The translations under genes and the position numbers were made by a program. Shown here one piece after another: positions 1 to 15,105 of a DNA stretch of 64,000 nt (the first letter of the stretch is position 1; every line of letters begins with the position of its first letter). Origin of the DNA: Hydractinia symbiolongicarpus (taxonomy: Eukaryota; Cnidaria; Hydrozoa; Anthoathecata; Hydractiniidae). Location: NCBI RefSeq assembly GCF_029227915.1, contig NC_079875.1, positions 25,368,001 through 25,432,000 of the forward strand. Direction: 5' to 3'. The notes under the pieces were generated by a model that made no database searches, had not been told where the DNA came from, and saw only the letters and a program-made list of their open reading frames with translations.

Positions 1-158
1 CCCTCTTTATAGAACACAATTTGTACTGTTAAATAAATGATACATATTAGTAGTGCATGCAAACTCTACATAACTATGTAAGGATTTATAGTGAATATTA
101 GGGTAAATGATTTACAGTTCAGTATTAATTTACTGCTTTCATAGCATAATAAAACCCA

Positions 159-723
<565 letters not shown>

Positions 724-1871
724 TGAGCTCCCAAATGTACTTGGCAAGTGTCGTTTTCGCAAGGTGTCTGTGCTGAAAGGATGATTTGTGGACGCCATAA
801 CGCAACTTAAACTTTCCACTGGCTAGGCCAATGTACAGTTTGGTTGGTTTTTCTGGGCTCGCTACTTCGCAATTATAAACCACGTCTTCGACTTTGCAGT
901 TTCCTGGCAAAGGACAGTTTGGTTTGTTGCTCCTCTGGCAGTTGCAGCCTGCCTCCTTAGGTTTTGTTTTGCCGACGTTTGCATTGTGGCTTTTGACGAT
1001 TCGCTCGAAGTTTCGCGTGCAGGAATAGCTCACTTTCACATTGTTCCTGTTCAGGATCTTGTGCAGAGCGCTGTTTTTTCCGAAGTGTTTGTCGATGAGC
1101 TTCAGGAACACTTGGGCGACTTTCGTTTCAACGTTCTTGTTATATGGTGGGTTGAACCATATGATGTTTCTCGAACGGTTTCGGCTAGCTTTTGGCACGT
1201 TCTTCTTGTACGCTAGTTTGTCGGTGTACCCGCTTTGCTTTAGCGCATCTTCGTATTCAGGTTTGGTTTCGTTGAACACGGTTTCGTTGGAGGAGTTCTG
1301 CGCAAGACGCTCGGCTATCGATTGTGGCAGTTGCTTTAGGATGTTGGGTGGGTGGTTCGACGACGTGTGCACGTAAAGGATTTTGTCGTTGGGCTTCTTG
1401 TATGGCCGAAACACTTTCTCGGTGAGGTTGAGTGTAACGTCCAAGAAGTCAACTTCCTTTAGGTTTGCTTCAATTTCGATACTGAAACCGAAACTCTTGA
1501 AGGTTTTCACGATCTCCTTTCGCATTCGGTCTGTTCTTTGAGCATTGAAACCGCGAAGCACAATCAGCCCATCGTCTCGGTACAGCCCAGCGTTCTCTTT
1601 CGGAAGTATCGTCGTTAGTTTTGACAATATGAAGGTTCCGACTAACTCACATATTTCGGCGCCGTCGAAACTTCCCATCGTGACGTCGAACAAACTTTCA
1701 GTTGCTTTTTTACGCCATGCTTCTCCGCTGTTGAAAAGGAGGGATTTGCGGCAGTGCTTTATTACACGCACCTCTTCATCGCTGATGGTTGTTTTTTGCT
1801 TTGCGAACTCGATTGCTTTGTCCAAGGTGTCGCTCGTAATGGAAGGATAGAATTCCTTTATGTCCAGCTGG

Positions 1872-2241
1872 AGGACGAAAAAACACCATACACCCTGAAG
1901 TGGTCTGTAAAAAAAAGGGTGGCCCCCTACACCAACATCACAAAGCGGTGCGCCCTATGCTTGGTCGAAAAGTTTGAAATATTGACGTCAAAGCACCCAC
2001 ACCTTTTAAATAAAAGATCTGAATTGCTGTCTAAGTGTTTGCACGAAAGAAAGTTTTTATTGAATTACAATGGTTAAGATAATTATCTTGATATGGTACA
2101 TTTAAAGTGATTACTAGCAGTTTATATAAAACGTTTGTAAAAGTTTTTTATACTTTATATGTATACCTGATGATCGCATGATGCGTGAAAACTTTAAGTT
2201 GTATACAAGTCGTATTTACTTTTTAACCTTACCAATATTAT
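1872..2241 (+). repeat. Right inverted arm of Penelope-like element
   Basis: Reverse-complement copy of 355-723. On the plus strand it re-encodes the last ~70 residues of the element's C-terminus (KWSVKKRVAPYTNIT to the stop near 2077), followed by the 3' untranslated part. The junction with the RT body lies at 1865-1872, just before motif A. Confidence 0.9.
2161..2206 (+). ncRNA. Hammerhead ribozyme fold, second copy in right arm
   Basis: Plus-strand partner of the fold at 390-434. It has the same stem I (GTATAC on both sides), CTGATGA core, CGCA-TGA-TGCG stem II, then an expanded core with one extra A (GAAAA), the short stem III and GTATAC. The extra A could impair catalysis compared with the left copy. 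Confidence 0.68.
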
Positions 2242-2300
2242 TAAGGCTCTGTATGATTTTACATCGAGCACTCTAATTTGTTATTACAAGTTAAATATAT

Positions 2301-2450
<150 letters not shown>

Positions 2451-3210
2451 ATTATATATTTAAAGATCCGATATTACTGCTACTCTTCCATCAATTGTTC
2501 TCGATCAGTCAATCTCAGTTCTTGTTTTATAACAGTTAAATTTTAACACAATCTAACATTGGTAAAATGACGCTTCTTCCTTCGTTAAGCAGGATCTAGA
2601 TGCTTCCAATAATCGTATTTTCGATACTTTCTTGCTTTATTTTCTTGTTTATTAGGTGCAAGTTCTTACCCATGTTAAAGTTTTGGTCTATACAACAGTG
2701 CGGAAATATTTATAAGTCGCAATTGAGTTAATTTTGATGGCTTGATGTACGAGATAATTTCGATTTTTTAGACATCTTCCTAAAAAATCGATGCACTTAT
2801 TTAATATATTTGATGACAAGGATAACAATGTATATATACATCTGGTAAAAACATCTATAATTGGGAGAAGAACAAATACAAGATTAACAATGGCTAGCTT
2901 ACGGCGTTAAAGATGAGAATATTATGCAGATCTTATTTTTGCGATTCTGGCCTTAAAATGTTTTTCGCAGAACAAAGTAAAAGTTTTTTTTATCTTTTTT
3001 TAAGTTATTACACTCCCTATATTAAGAAAATTAACGTTGACTGTTTTATAAGATTACCCTCAATTATTCAAAAGGGAAAGAAATATTAAGTAGAATTAGG
3101 GAATAATTTTTTTTTAAAAAAAAATATCAAGAAACTAATGATTTCAAACACCATGAAAATATCAACGTTATTTTTCTCAACTAGAATCTAAGCAGATAAT
3201 GTGACGGGAA
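2451..3210. other. AT-rich stretch, no gene seen
   Basis: No open frame with recognisable content on either strand, only short A or T runs. Confidence 0.6.
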
Positions 3211-3213
3211 ACA

Positions 3214-3600
3214 TCATCATCATCATCATTCTCGGCTTAACGTCCGTTTTCCATGCTAGCATGGGTTGGACGGGGTATATTAATGACCCTCTTCCAATCT
3301 GATCTAGACTGTGTTAGATCTAAACTCAACTTCCTCTCTATCAAGTCTGTCCTTTTAACCTCCTGCCAAGTCTTTCTCGGTCTGCCTCTGGGCTTTGCCC
3401 CAGGAACTATCAAGTATCTACACTTTCTTACCCAATTATCTTCCTCCATTCTTTCCAAATGCCCCAGCCAATTCAATCTTCTTATCTGGATAACATCTTT
3501 AATTCTACGGAGACTTAGCCTGCTTCTTAGCTCATCTGAACTCTTTCTGTCTCTCAGTGCGAAAAAGTACACCTGGCTTTTCCACTTTATAATAAATACT
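3214..3600 (-). mobile_element. 3' end of a non-LTR retrotransposon (LINE), 5'-truncated
   Basis: The minus-strand frame 3237-3572 (about 111 codons) matches the C-terminal tail found after the RT in many LINE ORF2 proteins: the order is RRIKDVIQIRRLNWLGHLERM, then GRPRKTWQEVKRTDL, then a basic end. The stop codon lies almost at the element end and is followed on the minus strand by a (GAT)n tail at 3214-3230. The 3' end contains a strong hairpin (perfect 14-base palindrome at 3251-3264). The RT domain itself is absent, as expected for a 5'-truncated insertion. Confidence 0.8.
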
Positions 3601-7405
<3,805 letters not shown>

Positions 7406-7527
7406 TCAGTCGGTTGTTAGCCCGTGGAAAAATTCACGGGTTCGCCCGTCGCAGCTAAGCTACCATTTTGCGTGACAGTCAGACGGACGGACGGACGGAC
7501 AGACGTATACAGGCATTATAATATAGA
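7406..7527 (-). mobile_element. Miniature Helitron-like element (122 bp)
   Basis: On the minus strand the element starts A|TCTATATTATAATGCC, close to the Helitron 5' consensus. It continues through GTCTGTCC/GTCC repeats and ends with a hairpin (CCCGTGAATTTTTCCACGGG) followed at a short distance by CTGA|T, matching the Helitron 3' rule of a subterminal hairpin and CTRR before a host T. The same two ends occur around the larger element at 36475-38886. It has no coding capacity. Confidence 0.65.
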
Positions 7528-8099
7528 TGTAAAATGATGATGCATTTTACAGTAAAATGAATGATTACCTTTAGTCGACTTTTAAGAACCCGAGTATGGA
7601 GCAAATTAAAAATGATTTTTATGAGAAAGTTGCGAACTAAAAATGTTTTGAATGAATACTTTTAGTCATTTGTACAAACAGAGAATCTCGCTGTTTCCTT
7701 AATTCCTCTTCAATTTTCTTTATCTGCTTAAGTCATATGATTTCAAAAAGTCTGGCGTACTGAGAGGTCTGCTTAACTAGGTCATTTGCTATGTCGGACA
7801 TTTTTCCCATTAGGAATTTGAGTTAACGGGAGTCTACTGTGCGCAAAACAATACCCCCCAAACATTTTCCAAAATACGTTCTTTTAGGAGAGTATTACGA
7901 CAAATACAAGGAAGTTATGGTCTGAACACATTATAAAAATATGTACTAATTTTCACACTGTGCTCAGCGCAATATGAGACATATTTTTCGAGCTCTTTAA
8001 AGGTTATCTGCTGAAGAAAAACAAATATGCCTACATGACCAATTATTTAGTCTTCACGCCACCATTACAGAAAACATAAATTCATACTGAAAACGGCCA
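7528..8099. other. No gene seen
   Basis: AT-rich sequence between the small Helitron-like element and the THAP/Kolobok-like remains, with no supported feature. Confidence 0.5.
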
Positions 8100-8109
8100 G
8101 TGACGTAAT

Positions 8110-9590
8110 AAGTATGCAGCGCAGGCTAGCAAGCAAGTGCAACTACGCTAAAGCAACACAAGAAGAAATTGTGAAAAAAACAGGCTGCTTGGTTATAAAG
8201 AATCAGGTGATGTGGTTGTGTGCGAAGATTATTTTTAATGTTTTGATAAAAGCATAGACATGAGCTTGATGTATAAACATACTGCAGGTACGTGCTCACA
8301 TTTCAACTTCGTTCCCCACCCTTACTCTTTAAGTTATATAATTCGTATGCTCATTTAAAGATCTGTCAGCCATTGCATGTAAAAAGAAAGAACGCAAGTT
8401 GCTTCGTAAGTTGCTTCCTGCATCTGTTCCATTTATTTCCCTAAAAAGAAGGACAGCTGAAGTTTCTGGAAGAAGTTCCCTTTTATCTAAACTGAACTAA
8501 GAAGGGTGTGTGTTTTATTATTTAATATGCCACTGAATATTATTTATCTAAAAAATATAACCTTCATCCCATGGATGGTAATGAAAACAATACTCTATTC
8601 CCATATTATACTTTTATAAAAGATGGTGGAAGACGCTGTTAGCGGTTGTGTTGTTGAAGACATCGAAGTTGCGGTAGGTGAGGACGAAATCAACAACACA
8701 AGAAGTTCCGGTGCGCAAACTGAGATTACATCTTGCGTAGACAGATCAGTACAAGTATGTAAGAAAGGTAACATAACTGTAGTTTTATATTGGAAAGTTT
8801 TTACTCTATGGTCTAGCTTTTTTAGAAGAAAAATATTTTCCTCTAGAGTTTTGTGAGGAGTAAAGGCATACAAGTTGAGCAAAATAACGGTAATTAACGT
8901 ATCTTACGGAGTTTCCGAAAATGTTAATGACGATGTCGAGAAAATCGATGCCGAGGAAAACACGGCTGATAGATCCATTAACGGTGATGAACTATACGAA
9001 CCTAACAGATCATCTCTTCATACTGAAGGTATATTATTTTTTGAAAAGTGATCTGAATTATACCTATGATTTCCAACTCGTTCAATATTTGTCCTATGTT
9101 TGATAGACGACATCGTCCATGTGACACCGTGAAAAACTCCTCGTTTTCGCAACCAAAGAAAGACCTGGTGGCGGAGTAAGTAACTATATTATGATATTTA
9201 AGCAAGATTCGTGTTATTCTTGTTGAGTTTCAACAAACTTTATTTTAGGCGTGCTGAAGACTCCTTTAATACCAGTTATACGGGCGACTGGTTAACACGT
9301 TCTCATCAACGATCGGATCAACGCGATTCAGATTACGGACCTACATGTGATTAAGAAGAACCGTTTAAACTAACTCTGCCTAAGTCTTGATGACCGACTA
9401 TACCTCGTCTACGAGAACAAATGGGAGAAACTGATGAAATGTTTGTTCGAAATGCGGCAGACCTATAGCGTCTAATAATAAAAAAAAATGCATGGGGACG
9501 CAAGTTAACTATCATTTCACTTGTTTGAGTGGATGTGAATTAAGTTGGTGTTCACAGCCAAAGATAGATGCTCTTAAGGGTATCTCATAG
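8110..9590 (+). pseudogene. THAP/Kolobok-like transposase-family gene remnant
   Basis: Fragments of a multi-exon plus-strand gene. Coding-like blocks are 8390-8500 (basic, like the end of a THAP domain), 8623-8754 (MVEDAVSG.. with SGAQTEITSCVDRSVQ, donor GTATGT), about 8905-9028 (VSENVNDDVEKIDAEENTAD.., donor GTATAT), 9107-9175 (donor GTAAGT), 9249-9354 (ending DSDYGPTCD) and 9380-9590. The last block has a KCGRPI...CLSGCELSWCSQP pattern. From memory, the acidic linker with Q-T-E repeats, the D-Y-P segment and the CGxP..GxxxWxSQP zinc-finger-like block belong to a THAP-containing multicopy family common in cnidarians and fish (Kolobok-type). Stops and frame breaks (for example after 9107 and at 9591) mark it as decayed. 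The family assignment is tentative. Confidence 0.4.
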
Positions 9591-9639
9591 GGCCACAACT
9601 CCATACATAAACATGCTCCAAATACAAATATTGTTTCGT

Positions 9640-9960
9640 TACTATTCTTGGTAACGTTAATATTGTTTTGCTAAAAAAATGGTCATGTTACAGCTGCCGC
9701 CGAGATGGCTTCCATACCGTTTCCAAAACTTAACCCTATTCGGTCTGGGAAAGGGAGCCGATTCCACCCCCCTGACGGGTTCTTTTAATAACTCCTTAAC
9801 GCTATGCTGCATGGCTATGATATTTGCTAAGTTTCAATATTTATCTATGAGACACCTGCATGCCAAATATTTAGGTCCCATGCCTTTCAGAGGCCTTGAT
9901 ATTGGCTATTACTCGAAACTACTCCTCAAAATCTCTATGAAACCCTTATAATGGGAAAAA
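9640..9960 (+). repeat. Dispersed repeat with CCCTATTCGGTC motif
   Basis: This GC-richer block includes AACCCTATTCGGTCTGGG near 9730. Related pieces occur inverted near 12245-12270 and direct near 19917-19960 (CCCTATTCGGTCCGGGGTATTCGAACATATTA). The repeated combination CCCTATTCGGTCCGGGG plus TTCGAACATATTA shows a repeat family of unknown type. The 90-codon ORF over it is not convincing. Confidence 0.5.
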
Positions 9961-10309
9961 CATAGTAACTGTTGTTAAGATAATCCATAGAACTTGAAAC
10001 TTACAACACAACTTTGTTTCATTATGAAGAACCATTTCCCATGGTTTGGACACGTGATTAATCCGATTTCCCGATTTTGTCGGATTTTACCTGAGAGTCG
10101 ATAAAAACGGATTTTCGGGTAATTTTTGGCAATTTTATATGCGATCTATGTAAAAACCGAAAAATAAGTTAAATAACTTTTATGTAGCTTTCAAAAATTT
10201 TAAACAGAATGAAAAAAATCGCTCTAACTTTGATTCAATTTAAACAAGCCTATGAAAAGTTATTGAGGGGGGGGGGGACAAGATGAGCTGCTTGGTTGGT
10301 ATAGCCTTT

Positions 10310-10790
10310 TTCTTCTAAGTCTGGTACTAACGAAAGGGGTAATGCTTGGAACAGAACAGCGGATAGTTTAAACCTTATTGAAGAACCAAAGTGTTATGTG
10401 AATCAACGGTCAGTCAAAGAACACTTTAATAAACAATTTAACCTCGGCAGAATTAAAACCATCAGGCATAGAGGTTGATGATCTTACTCCAACAGAGTCT
10501 TTGTTAGAAGAAATACTTTGTAAAATAGAAGAATTGAAGACTGAATTGGAGGCTATCAACTGGAAGTGAAACTCTTGCCTACCTAAGAGAAAAGGCTGTC
10601 AACGATCACGAACTTAAATTTATGCAAGTTGAAGCGCAGAAGAAAGAATCATAAACCCAGAGAATATTTTTTGAACAATTGCAACAACAACAACAACAAC
10701 AACAACAACAAAAACAACAAATGTTGCAGGTATTTCTGATGCAACAGCGATCGATGATGGTTTTGCTTCAAAAATCGCAAAGGATTAACA
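10310..10790 (+). pseudogene. Myb/SANT-like gene of a Harbinger-type element, frameshifted
   Basis: In the first frame, GTNERGNAWNRTADSLNL then YVNQRSVKEHFNKQF matches the Myb/SANT-like domain found with PIF/Harbinger transposases. The sequence continues in other frames as EVDDLTPTESLLEEILCKIE and later an EQLQQ.. poly-glutamine stretch at 10680-10725, ending QQRSMMVLLQKSQ. The order (SANT-like domain, VDDLTPTE acidic segment, coiled and Gln-rich C-terminus) is typical of the second ORF of these elements. At least two frame breaks make it non-functional. It faces the HARBI1-like gene at 11040-12080 in convergent orientation. Confidence 0.62.
10676..10730 (+). repeat. (CAA)n trinucleotide tract within Myb/SANT-like gene
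   Basis: Ten or more CAA repeats encode the poly-Gln part of the Myb/SANT-like pseudogene C-terminus. Confidence 0.85.
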
Positions 10791-11039
10791 TTTGAGCCAT
10801 TAAAACTTGTAAATATGTGTACTATATTTTGATATTATGTTATTTTTAGGCGTGTTTATATTCCTGTTTGCTGGTCATGGGAAAACAATACAAGTATATC
10901 AATTGGATTTATTTTTCTGTTATTAGTATCATGTGATATGAATAATACCGTGTTCCTCGATTTAGCACTCGCACTCAAATAATAGCCCTCTGAAAAACAA
11001 GTTAATAAGTACACTGCATTCTTAATCGAGCAAATAAAG

Positions 11040-12080
11040 TATTATTCATATTAACATGACTCTCGTTAAATCTTCTCACTATTAAAAAAATCAATTACTG
11101 GAATTAATTTTGCAATGAAGGCCTGTCAACATTAAAACATCTTTTTGTAGTTGATTCATACATACAAAATTGTGCGAGCATATGATGTATATTTTTCCAA
11201 CTGGACTTAAACGGACTTTAAATTTTTTCTAAAGTCTATGAATTAATAATAGTTCACGATATTGCCACCCATTCTACGGAAATGCAAACCTCACTCATTG
11301 CAGTGTTAAATTCTCTTTGAAGCTGTGTGAGCCTCGCATCCTCAAAATATGCAATCATGATTGCAACATTATCCGACTGTCGTGTCGTTTCTCTTCAAAA
11401 GATCCATGCAGCTGTGCAATCAATTCATTAGGTGCTACAACAGACTGAATTTAAGGGAATGTATACGTTTTGTGTTCATTCCAAAGCACTCTTTGATTTT
11501 AACCAGGTCTTCCACATGGCCAAACAGTCCTGTCAATAAATCTTCAACAGTTAGGTAGTGGGCCACCTTTATTGTGTATTGCATAAGCGTACTCCTCTAA
11601 CTTGGCAGGAGCTAGCCATTGCTGATTCATGTCAACAAGTTTATGTCTATGAGTGTTGTACATATGTGAAAGCATAACTTAATTCACATTGCTGAGTTCA
11701 CTAACTGACCTTCCAAAAAGTGGAATTAGGTCTCCAGAACGACAAAGGTATGAGAAACGTCCAAGAAGAATACATAATGCTTCAACGGGGTTAAATGTTT
11801 GTCTGTTTGAACATCTTATTATTTCTGGTAGTTGAAAAACGTCAACCAATGTGTGTATATTACTTTTCAGAAAATGAAAGTGTGCATTGCATTCATCATC
11901 CGAAAGTTTGTCAAGATCAAACGATCAAATTGCCAGTATGGGAAGTCAGGGTTATTAGAACTGTTTATATCGTAAAGCAGAAGTAATTTTACATCATTGA
12001 TTTGATTTCTATCATGTGCAAGTGTCAAGGCCTCTCGCACAATTCTAAACTTCGAAATTTTAATGTTTACATCTGAAATG
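11040..12080 (-). pseudogene. PIF/Harbinger transposase (HARBI1-like), decayed
   Basis: Read on the minus strand from about 12080 down, blocks in the usual HARBI1 order appear: LLLLYDINSSNNPDFPYWQF, then NPVEALCILLGRFSY, SGDLIPLFGRSVSEL, NQQWLAPAKLEEYAYAIHNK, RFIDRTVWPCGRPG (the aspartate of the usual GxIDGT block kept), EEKRHDSRIM, and a C-terminal VEWV...NFVCMNQLQK. They lie in different frames with several stops. This is the DDE_Tnp_4 class of transposase. With the Myb/SANT-like gene it makes one dead Harbinger element; its terminal inverted repeats were not found. Confidence 0.68.
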
Positions 12081-12159
12081 GCTAACATTTTTATATTTGG
12101 TCCTCCTCCCTCCTTTCCCTCCACTTTCCGCTAAACATAAACATTATCTCAAGCCAACC

Positions 12160-12320
12160 GCGGCGAACATGACGTAATATGTGACGTAAAATTACCGTCC
12201 CTAGACCAGCCGTCTTCTTTGCTAAAGTTGCGTAATATGTTCGAAAAACCCCGGAACGAATAGGGTTAAACGATTCCCGTACGTGCTCAATTTAGCATTT
12301 ATCGAGGTGGCCATTTTTAT
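12160..12320 (-). repeat. Inverted copy of the CCCTATTCGG repeat
   Basis: On the minus strand this reads TTTAACCCTATTCGTTCCGGGG, TTTTTCGAACATATTACG, related to the blocks near 9730 and 19917. It lies just beyond the decayed Harbinger and might be an end of that element, but no matching end was proved. Confidence 0.45.
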
Positions 12321-12339
12321 ATTATTGCTTACGCCCTTC

Positions 12340-13280
12340 TGCGCAAATTACAATGTATGAAGTTCATTTTTGTGCTTTCCATCCAGGGGAATATGTTTTC
12401 CCAGAAACTGTTGTCATCAACAAGCACTATTTTGTTCTGCATCTACAGCTGGCAATTGTTGGACAACCATAGACACTATTACAAAAAAATATTGGATTTC
12501 AACGTGCTAGATGTGAAAGATTTGAAAAATTTTCAACGTCTGCGTCCACGATAAATACGCTTCATGCAGCAATAGGAGAAAGAGGGGTTTATTCGTTGTC
12601 TTGATAACCTACATGACAACTTCAATGCTAAGATAGCAATCGTGTCAACAAACTTCACAATCAAATTCGTGCGCTGATGAGGAGAAGTGATGACAAATAC
12701 AAAAGCATTAAACACCAATACGACCCAGGGCATATTGCAAAAGGAATCTATAAACAGGATTTGAGTAATTTGGTTTGTGCCACTGTGAATCACTTATACT
12801 GAAGCGTAGCTGTAATTCATCATGTGTGTCATAATCACACATTCCCGGGAGGTTCTATACCCAATATGCACATGATAGATAGACGACGGAAGAGGCCAAA
12901 AATGTGCAGTGGATTAACCGTGCACATGAAGCATTATTGAACATATTGAAACAGCGACGACGTTTGCTTTTGTCGCTGAAAGAACGACTTCGTCGATAAG
13001 AAACTATTACGAACTCCATTAAATATAATCGTATGGAAGATATAAGGTATAAGGAAAGGTATAAATATTTTGAATCTGATATATCATCTCTGAAAGCCCA
13101 AATCAAATTGGCCTCGTTAATAGCGTCTGGGTCTCCTTCTACATTTTTTAGCCCAACTAAATACCATCTGGTGCAGGATATTCACTACGAATCCTATTCA
13201 CCACACAAGATAACAATGCTGAAGAAGTCCGCATTTTCAATTATGCACTTGCACGCATCATCTAAAAAAAATAGAGAGGG
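12340..13280. other. Coding-like fragments, unrecognised
   Basis: The plus strand carries short peptide-like stretches in shifting frames, such as VYEVHFCAFHPGEYVFPETVV near 12354 and LHNQIRALMRRSDDKYKSIK near 12640, then a basic stretch near 12900-13000 (INRAHEALLNILKQRRRLLL). They look like an old protein-coding repeat broken by stops. I do not recognise the family. Confidence 0.3.
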
Positions 13281-13286
13281 TTACTT

Positions 13287-13553
13287 TCAAATAGGCGACG
13301 AGAACAGAAGAATGACCGTAAGTGAAGAAAACAACCTCATAACATAAAAACATTTCTCCTCACTTGGCATATCATCATGGTTGTCACATTTGTACCACGT
13401 GTTAAGTGGCTGATCTTTGCGACTTGGACTTTCCGCATCGTCGTCTGATTTATTTACACTTCCCCAGCTAGAATCTGAGCCTAAAGTGGGTTTCGTAAAA
13501 CATCTTCTGAGTTTAAACTGAAAATCAGCTATTGCGTTCGTGTTCTCGGCCAT
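13287..13553 (-). CDS. Hypothetical first exon (MAENTNAIADF...), unrecognised
   Basis: The minus-strand frame starts with ATG at 13553 and gives about 70 coding-like residues: an acidic/serine linker (KSDDDAESPSRKDQ), then NTWYKCDNHDDMPSEEKC. A W-x-x-C...MP.E..C arrangement slightly recalls the KWC/P2X7-C-terminal-like cysteine domain of cnidarian multicopy genes, but key cysteines are missing. Further minus-strand coding-like sequence follows after a possible acceptor near 13262 (DACKCIIENADFFSIVILC). It could be a decayed member of that family. Confidence 0.25.
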   Translation of the reverse strand: MAENTNAIADFQFKLRRCFTKPTLGSDSSWGSVNKSDDDAESPSRKDQPLNTWYKCDNHDDMPSEEKCFYVMRLFSSLTVILLFSSPI

Positions 13554-13739
13554 TTTCTTTCAGTATTATACTTTTGAAACATTTGATCAAATTAAATGTT
13601 TTCAAAATCTTTTTTTTTCGGCATTCAATAGAAGTCCCGCTATCATTATTCCGTTCTGCATATTGTGCATACTCCTTACGTCACACAACGGTCACCGTGT
13701 AATTTTAGTTTTTTTTATGGCGGCTGGATGTAAATAAGT

Positions 13740-14868
13740 TGCGAAGGTGAATGAAACATTTCTTCCTTATGGTACAAGTTCTGTCGAAAAGTAAGTTGTT
13801 TCCCAGAGCTCTATAACTTTGCAATGTTTTCAAGTATTATCAGGCTTTCATATCCCATTACTAAAATATCCGAAAACATCTATTTTTAGCACAGGATAGG
13901 TGGTAATGAGGGGACGCTTAATGAATTTTCGGTTTTAAGAGTAAGGCCGTTTCACTGTATTTTTCTTGTTCCATTCCGTTCCGTATTGCTGTTAAGTAGA
14001 AATTCAGCTTAAACAAGAAATATGACGTATATTTTACTTCTATTAGCCAACCACTCTCAATATATTTCTCTTGCTAATGATAAATAGAAGTTATCGCAAA
14101 TTGTTCTTATTCATGGAACTGCCTCAAACGCACTGCAGTTAGGCGAGTGTATACACGATTCGTTCTCTCATGGATATCCTTATACAGTATTTTTATTAAG
14201 CAATGCAGTCACTGGAATCATGGAATATGCTGTTGCATAAAACATTTCTGAAAAATGAAGCGAGATTAGAAGAAATCCTCCACCCTAAACAGAGAAAAAT
14301 CTAAAACTTACTATGCGGAACTTATTGTGAATTTGACACACCAAACAGCTTAACTATGATTGAGTTTTAACCAACTTATGACTGGTTCTCTTCAACAAGT
14401 GTTAAAAGACACTATAAAACATTTTTTTTTAAATATAATTAGACAAGACGGAAGACACCAAATTTATCTGTGTGTGGCCCGGCGTTGAAAGGTTAACAAG
14501 ATGCTTTGTACGTGTACGGAGTTGTAAATCGAGTTAAGTAAAAAAGTCAAAAAGTAACTTTATCGCAAATTGAGCTGAAAAAAACACAAAGTGCACAACC
14601 TGTTGTTACCCATCATAGCAAAAACAGTCCGCCAATATCTTTTATTTTGCAGAATAACTTGCTGTGAAAATTCATATCTTATCGTGACAGTTGGCTGAGC
14701 GCTCTGCATGTACAGGTAAACTGTGTCGTCCATTTGTATAGGCGTAATACCCTTTATAGCAAGTTCGCTTAACAGAAAAACATAGGATATACTCTGTTGT
14801 TAACACTAGGCTGAGGGCTTACTATATATAGGTGTTTACCTGTTCCATATCGATATAGGCGTCTTATC
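13740..14868. other. No gene seen upstream of the LTR retrotransposon
   Basis: AT-rich, with short ORFs only. Immediately before the 5' LTR no duplicated target site could be verified, because the far end of the 3' LTR is lost. Confidence 0.5.
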
Positions 14869-15009
14869 TGTTATAGCGAATACACACTTTAATGGAGTAC
14901 ACGCTATACGATGGAGAACATGTCGAAAACAAGTACGAAAGAAGAACTGTAAATATTATTATTTTTGAGAATAGATTATGTTGAACACACGTGTCCTCAG
15001 TTTTTAACA
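14869..15009 (+). repeat. 5' LTR of Ty3/gypsy element (141 bp)
   Basis: It starts TGTTATAGCGAATACACAC and ends ..TTTTTAACA, just before a primer-binding-site-like TGGCGACGAG at 15011. The first ~70 bp match 19583-19650 with few differences, and the rest aligns more weakly. A short LTR is in line with Mag/K02A2.6-like elements. Confidence 0.8.
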
Positions 15010-15024
15010 TTGGCGACGAGAAAT
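15010..15024 (+). other. Putative primer binding site
   Basis: TGGCGACGAGAA directly follows the 5' LTR's terminal CA, the position at which a tRNA primer anneals in LTR retrotransposons. The tRNA was not identified. Confidence 0.55.
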
Positions 15025-15105
15025 TATATTTTTAACGAAAGATCCTAAACAACAGCAGAAATTTACTTCATTATCAGAAGAAATTAATCTTGGTGTAATT
15101 CGTGT

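Noticed and set aside
13287-13553. P2X7-C-terminal-like domain gene
   Set aside because: Only one W..C..MP.E..C resemblance with key cysteines missing; kept as an unrecognised ORF.
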